Part shown: piece by piece, positions 6,602 to 9,188 of the stretch | Layout: every line of letters begins with the position of its first letter | Numbering within the stretch: position 1 is the stretch's first letter | Program-made: the position numbers and the translations under genes | Notes under the pieces: generated by a model | Database searches by the model: none | Seen by the model: the letters and a program-made list of their open reading frames with translations, nothing else | What the model was told of the DNA's origin: nothing | Source: Verrucomicrobia bacterium UBA6015 | GTDB lineage: Bacteria; Verrucomicrobiota; Kiritimatiellia; UBA8416 | NCBI GenBank assembly: GCA_002428045.1 | Contig: DIZZ01000023.1 | Location: forward strand, 1-9,188 | Direction: 5' to 3' | DNA: 9,188 nt

Positions 6602-7282
6602 ATGTTTACAGAAGATGACCTTCTGCCGATTTCCGCCTTGCAGCACTTGATTTTCTGTGAGCGGCAGTGTGCATTGATCCATATCGAGCAGATCTGGAGC
6701 GAGAATCGGCTGACTGCTGAAGGGCGGATTATGCATGAGCGTGTGCATGAGGCGGATTCCGAGTCGCGCGGGGATGTGCGGATTTTGCGCGGCCTGCGGC
6801 TGCGTTCGTTGGCGCTGGGGCTGATCGGGGTGGCGGATGTGGTCGAACTGCACCGGGCGCACGGTGCGGATGATGGTGTTGTGATAAGCGCATTGGCTGG
6901 CCGATGGACCGTTTTTCCGGTGGAGTATAAGCGAGGCAAGCCGAAAGCGGACGCGTGTGACGAGGTGCAGCTTTGCGCCCAGGCCATGTGTCTGGAGGAA
7001 ATGCTTGGCTGTACAATTCTGGAAGGTGCCTTGTTTTACGGAACCACCCGCCGCCGCAAGGATGTGCCCCTGGATGACCGTCTGCGGGAGTTGACGACCC
7101 GTACTGCCAAGCGGTTGCATGCCCTGATTGATGCAGGGGTTACGCCGCCAGCGGTGTATGATAAGAAGTGCGAGAACTGCTCGCTGATGTCTGAATGTAT
7201 GCCCGCGACAACCAATGGGCGAAAATCGGCGCGACGCTATCTGCAGGATGCAGTCGCGCATTCTCTTGAGACGGAACCATGA
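6602..7282 (+). CDS. cas4: Cas4, RecB-like exonuclease of the adaptation module
   Basis: Cas4 works with Cas1-Cas2 to check the PAM and trim prespacers so they are inserted in the right orientation. The 226-residue protein has the full Cas4 layout. Fe-S ligands are C19 (in FCERQC) and the C-terminal cluster C190, C193 and C199 (CENCSLMSEC). The RecB-type nuclease core has H45/H49 (MHERVH), D79 (GVADVVE), E108 and K110 (VEYKRG) and Q123 (EVQLCAQA). The ATG at 6602 has GAAAGG at 6591-6596 as a well-spaced ribosome binding site. A GTG at 6596 would overlap that site and is less likely. The end overlaps cas1 by ATGA. All key residues appear intact, so the gene looks functional. Confidence 0.95.
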   Translation: MFTEDDLLPISALQHLIFCERQCALIHIEQIWSENRLTAEGRIMHERVHEADSESRGDVRILRGLRLRSLALGLIGVADVVELHRAHGADDGVVISALAGRWTVFPVEYKRGKPKADACDEVQLCAQAMCLEEMLGCTILEGALFYGTTRRRKDVPLDDRLRELTTRTAKRLHALIDAGVTPPAVYDKKCENCSLMSECMPATTNGRKSARRYLQDAVAHSLETEP

Positions 7283-8310
7283 AGAAATACCTGAATACGC
7301 TGTTTGTTACCACGCAGGGAGCCTATCTGAGCAAGGAAGGCGAATCGGTGGTGGTGAGTGTGGAACGTGAGGTGCGTATGCGCATTCCAGTGCATACGCT
7401 GGGCGGAATCGTCGGTTTTGGGAACGTTATGTGCAGCCCGTTCCTGATGCATCATTGCGCACAAAATAATGTCCTGATCAGCTTTCTCAGCGAGAACGGA
7501 CGATTCCTGGCACGAGTGAGCGGCCCGGTAAATGGTAATGTGCTGCTGCGCCGACGGCAGTACCGCATGGCGGATGATCCGGCGGAGTGTGTCCGGCTGG
7601 CCCAGTCCTTTTTGCTGGGTAAAGCCGCGAATGCGCGCACGGTGTTGATGCGGGCGGCGCGGGACCACGGGGGGAAGGATGGCATGGAGGCCGTGGAGCA
7701 GGAGGCGGATCAGATCGGGGGGCTGATGCGCGGGTTGCAGCGGGACGACGATCTTGATGTAGTTCGTGGAAAGGAAGGGGACATCAGTCGCCGCTATTTC
7801 AGTGTGTTTGACCGGTTGATAACAGCACAGAAGGAAGCGTTCTTCTTCCGGGAGCGTAATCGCCGACCGCCGTTGGATAATATGAATGCACTGCTTTCAT
7901 TTATTTACACCTTGCTGGCGCATGACTGCACGGGGGCACTTGAGGCCGTGGGGCTTGATCCGCAAGTTGGCTTTCTGCATCGCGACCGGTCAGGACGGCC
8001 CAGTCTGGCGCTTGATCTGATGGAAGAATTCCGCCCGTTCTTCGCTGATCGGCTGGCACTCTCCCTGGTCAATCTGCGGCAGGTGCAGGCGAACGGTTTC
8101 AAGCAGACCGAATCGGGGGCTGTGGAAATGACCGATGATACGCGCAAGTCACTGCTCGTGGCGTACCAGAAACGTAAACAGGAGGAGATGGTGCATCCGT
8201 TCCTGAATGAGAGCGCACCGCTGGGGCTGTTCTTTCATCTCCAGGCGTTGCTTCTGGCCCGGTATATTCGTGGCGATATCGATGGCTATCCGCCGGTCAT
8301 CTGGAAGTGA
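7279..8310 (+). CDS. cas1: Cas1, CRISPR integrase (type I-C)
   Basis: Cas1 is the metal-dependent integrase that joins new spacers to the leader-end repeat. The 343-residue protein has the I-C type N-terminal MKKYLNTLFVTTQGAYLSKE and the C-terminal catalytic domain. Expected metal ligands are present: E166 (KEGD), H234 (GFLHRDRSG), and D246 with E249 (LALDLMEEFRP). The ATG overlaps the cas4 stop and there is only a weak Shine-Dalgarno, so translation is probably coupled to cas4. Cas2 starts 9 bp after its stop. Nothing suggests damage. Confidence 0.97.
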   Translation: MKKYLNTLFVTTQGAYLSKEGESVVVSVEREVRMRIPVHTLGGIVGFGNVMCSPFLMHHCAQNNVLISFLSENGRFLARVSGPVNGNVLLRRRQYRMADDPAECVRLAQSFLLGKAANARTVLMRAARDHGGKDGMEAVEQEADQIGGLMRGLQRDDDLDVVRGKEGDISRRYFSVFDRLITAQKEAFFFRERNRRPPLDNMNALLSFIYTLLAHDCTGALEAVGLDPQVGFLHRDRSGRPSLALDLMEEFRPFFADRLALSLVNLRQVQANGFKQTESGAVEMTDDTRKSLLVAYQKRKQEEMVHPFLNESAPLGLFFHLQALLLARYIRGDIDGYPPVIWK

Positions 8311-8319
8311 GAAGAAAAG

Positions 8320-8613
8320 ATGATGATGTTGATCAGTTATGATGTATCCACGATTGACCGGGCAGGCCGGACGCGTTTGCGGCGGGCGGCCAAAGCCTGC
8401 CTGGATTATGGGCAGCGTGTGCAGAACTCGGTCTTCGAGTGCGACATTGATCCGGCGCAGTGGGCGGTGCTGAAACACCGCCTAACTGAATTGATCGATC
8501 CGGCGCAGGATAGTCTGCGGTTCTACTATCTGGGGACAAGCTGGCAGCGGCGGGTTGAGCACGTCGGAGCCAAACCGACGCTCGATTTACGCAACGATCC
8601 CCTTGTCATTTGA
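8320..8613 (+). CDS. cas2: Cas2, adaptation complex subunit
   Basis: Cas2 is a ferredoxin-fold dimer that bridges two Cas1 dimers. The protein is 97 residues, beginning MMMLISYDVSTIDRAG with the conserved aspartate at D8, followed by RLRRAAKACLDYGQRVQNSV and the RFYYLGTSW strand typical of I-C Cas2. Three ATG codons in a row (8320, 8323, 8326) make the exact start ambiguous. A GA-rich stretch (GAGAAGAAAAG, 8309-8319) precedes them without a clean GGAGG. It is the last gene before the leader. Confidence 0.96.
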   Translation: MMMLISYDVSTIDRAGRTRLRRAAKACLDYGQRVQNSVFECDIDPAQWAVLKHRLTELIDPAQDSLRFYYLGTSWQRRVEHVGAKPTLDLRNDPLVI

Positions 8614-8628
8614 TGCGCGATTTCAGGT

Positions 8629-8673
8629 TCCGCGAACCCCAAACGCTCAGCATTTTCCTAGGCGGTTCGCGGA
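8629..8673. repeat. Leader inverted repeat, 10-bp arms
   Basis: TCCGCGAACC at 8629-8638 is the exact reverse complement of GGTTCGCGGA at 8664-8673, with a 25-bp loop. It starts 15 bp after the cas2 stop. There is no run of T after it, so it does not look like an intrinsic terminator. From memory, several CRISPR leaders carry similar CGAACC...GGTTCG pairs downstream of cas2, so it may be a conserved leader element. Confidence 0.7.
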
Positions 8674-8765
8674 GGCGTTGTAAGCGGTTCATTGATAATG
8701 GAATAGAGACTCAAAATGAGTGGCTGCTTAGGCCGTGCCGGCTGTGTTTCCATTCTGTCTGGAGT

Positions 8766-8775
8766 GGTTCGCGGA
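8766..8775 (+). repeat. Third copy of the leader 10-mer
   Basis: GGTTCGCGGA recurs exactly here, in direct orientation to 8664-8673 and 45 bp before the first repeat. An exact third 10-mer in 207 bp is unlikely by chance and suggests a protein-binding site shared with the inverted repeat. Confidence 0.55.
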
Positions 8776-8784
8776 AGAAGAAGC

Positions 8785-8813
8785 TTGCGTTCCTCTGGCG
8801 CAATACTTTATAT
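8785..8813 (+). promoter_or_regulatory. Possible promoter for the CRISPR array
   Basis: TTGCGT at 8785-8790 and TTATAT at 8808-8813 are spaced by 17 bp and point into the array. Both match the sigma-70 consensus only partly (3 of 6 each), so this is tentative. The position, just before the first repeat, fits a pre-crRNA promoter. Confidence 0.3.
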
Positions 8814-8820
8814 GAACAGA

Positions 8821-9179
8821 GTCGCCCCCTTCGCGGGGGCGTGGATTGAAACTTATCGAGTGGGCGATTACGCGCGACTAAAGGAGTCGCCCCCTTCGCG
8901 GGGGCGTGGATTGAAACTGGTCGTTGGCTTAGTGGTTGGCGTTCTTATCGGTCGCCCCCTTCGCGGGGGCGTGGATTGAAACTCGCAAAGCACATCCAGC
9001 ATCGCATTCAGCGTCGTCGCCCCCTTCGCGGGGGCGTGGATTGAAACGGAACTACGGAACTCACTCCGGAAAGCGGTCAGGCGTCGCCCCCTTCGCGGGG
9101 GCGTGGATTGAAACATCTCATAGTTCAGCATTCGTCTATTCTTGCACGTCGCCCCCTTCCCGGGGGCGTGGATTGAAAC
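8821..9179 (+). CRISPR. Type I-C CRISPR array, 6 repeats and 5 spacers visible
   Basis: The 32-bp repeats begin GTCGCCCCC and end GTGGATTGAAAC. They lie at 8821-8852, 8886-8917, 8951-8982, 9016-9047, 9083-9114 and 9148-9179. The first five are identical; the sixth has G to C at its 13th base (9160). Each has a 7-bp stem (CGCCCCC/GGGGGCG) around a 5-nt loop, as recognised by Cas5c, and the ATTGAAAC end gives the crRNA 5' handle. Spacers are 33, 33, 33, 35 and 33 bp (8853-8885, 8918-8950, 8983-9015, 9048-9082, 9115-9147). The leader is on the left, so the newest spacer is the first. Only 9 bases follow the sixth repeat, so the array may continue beyond the window. Confidence 0.98.
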
Positions 9180-9188
9180 AGGCGCTGT

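Larger units (their letters stand above)
8614..8820 (+). promoter_or_regulatory. CRISPR leader
   Basis: These 207 bp between cas2 and the first repeat hold no believable gene. Their position on the cas-proximal side, the repeat orientation (ATTGAAAC at the downstream end) and the identical first five repeats all mark this as the leader. It should contain the array promoter and the sites that direct spacer insertion. A structured motif lies at 8629-8673 and a third copy of its arm at 8766-8775. The last 25 bp before the array are relatively AT-rich. Confidence 0.85.

Noticed and set aside
6455..7261. 268-residue open frame on the minus strand
   Set aside because: It is antisense to cas4 and the end of the HEAT/nuclease gene. 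It is low-complexity in places, and no start signal was seen.
8629..8673. Rho-independent terminator after cas2
   Set aside because: The 25-bp loop is too long and no T-run follows. A leader element is the better reading.
8610..8979. Small plus-strand frames across the leader and first repeats
   Set aside because: They run from non-coding leader into CRISPR repeats (RPLRGGVD is translated repeat) and lack ribosome binding sites.
8868..9131. 87-residue minus-strand frame with repeated FQSTPPRRG
   Set aside because: This is a translation of the CRISPR repeats, a well-known annotation artefact.

Overview
The window holds an almost complete type I-C (Dvulg-type) CRISPR-Cas locus, all on the + strand. 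Order: cas3 (broken), cas5c, cas8c with an internal cas11c, cas7c, an extra nuclease-like gene, cas4, cas1, cas2, a 207-bp leader, and a CRISPR array that runs to within 9 bases of the right edge. G+C is moderate (roughly mid-50s by eye). The short Shine-Dalgarno-led, ATGA-overlapping genes fit a bacterium, most likely Gram-negative. Nothing here assigns a genus, and type I-C loci move horizontally, so the Cas proteins are weak evidence for the host.

Layout. Bases 1-122 hold the end of an unidentified upstream reading frame and a possible promoter. Bases 123-2367 encode Cas3, interrupted by one extra base at about 1200. Bases 2380-5671 encode the Cascade subunits Cas5c, Cas8c and Cas7c. A strong internal ribosome binding site at 4388-4395 probably makes the small subunit Cas11c from the 3' end of cas8c. 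Bases 5678-6568 encode a 296-residue protein with HEAT-like repeats, a four-cysteine zinc ribbon and a PD-(D/E)XK nuclease fold. This is not a standard type I-C component, yet it sits 6 bp after cas7c in the same transcription direction. Bases 6602-8613 encode the adaptation module Cas4-Cas1-Cas2. The leader (8614-8820) carries a 10-bp inverted repeat plus a third copy of the same motif. The array has six 32-bp repeats and five spacers of 33-35 bp.

How the parts fit together. Cas4, Cas1 and Cas2 select, trim and insert spacers at the leader end. The array is transcribed rightward and cut by Cas5c. Cas5c, Cas7c, Cas8c and Cas11c form the surveillance complex, which would normally recruit Cas3 to destroy the target. 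The two points most worth following up are the accessory HEAT/zinc-ribbon/nuclease gene and the frameshift that separates the Walker A half of Cas3 from its DEAQ half. If the frameshift is real, this locus keeps target binding and adaptation but lacks its usual effector nuclease, while an unrelated predicted nuclease remains in the operon. That functional link is inference only.
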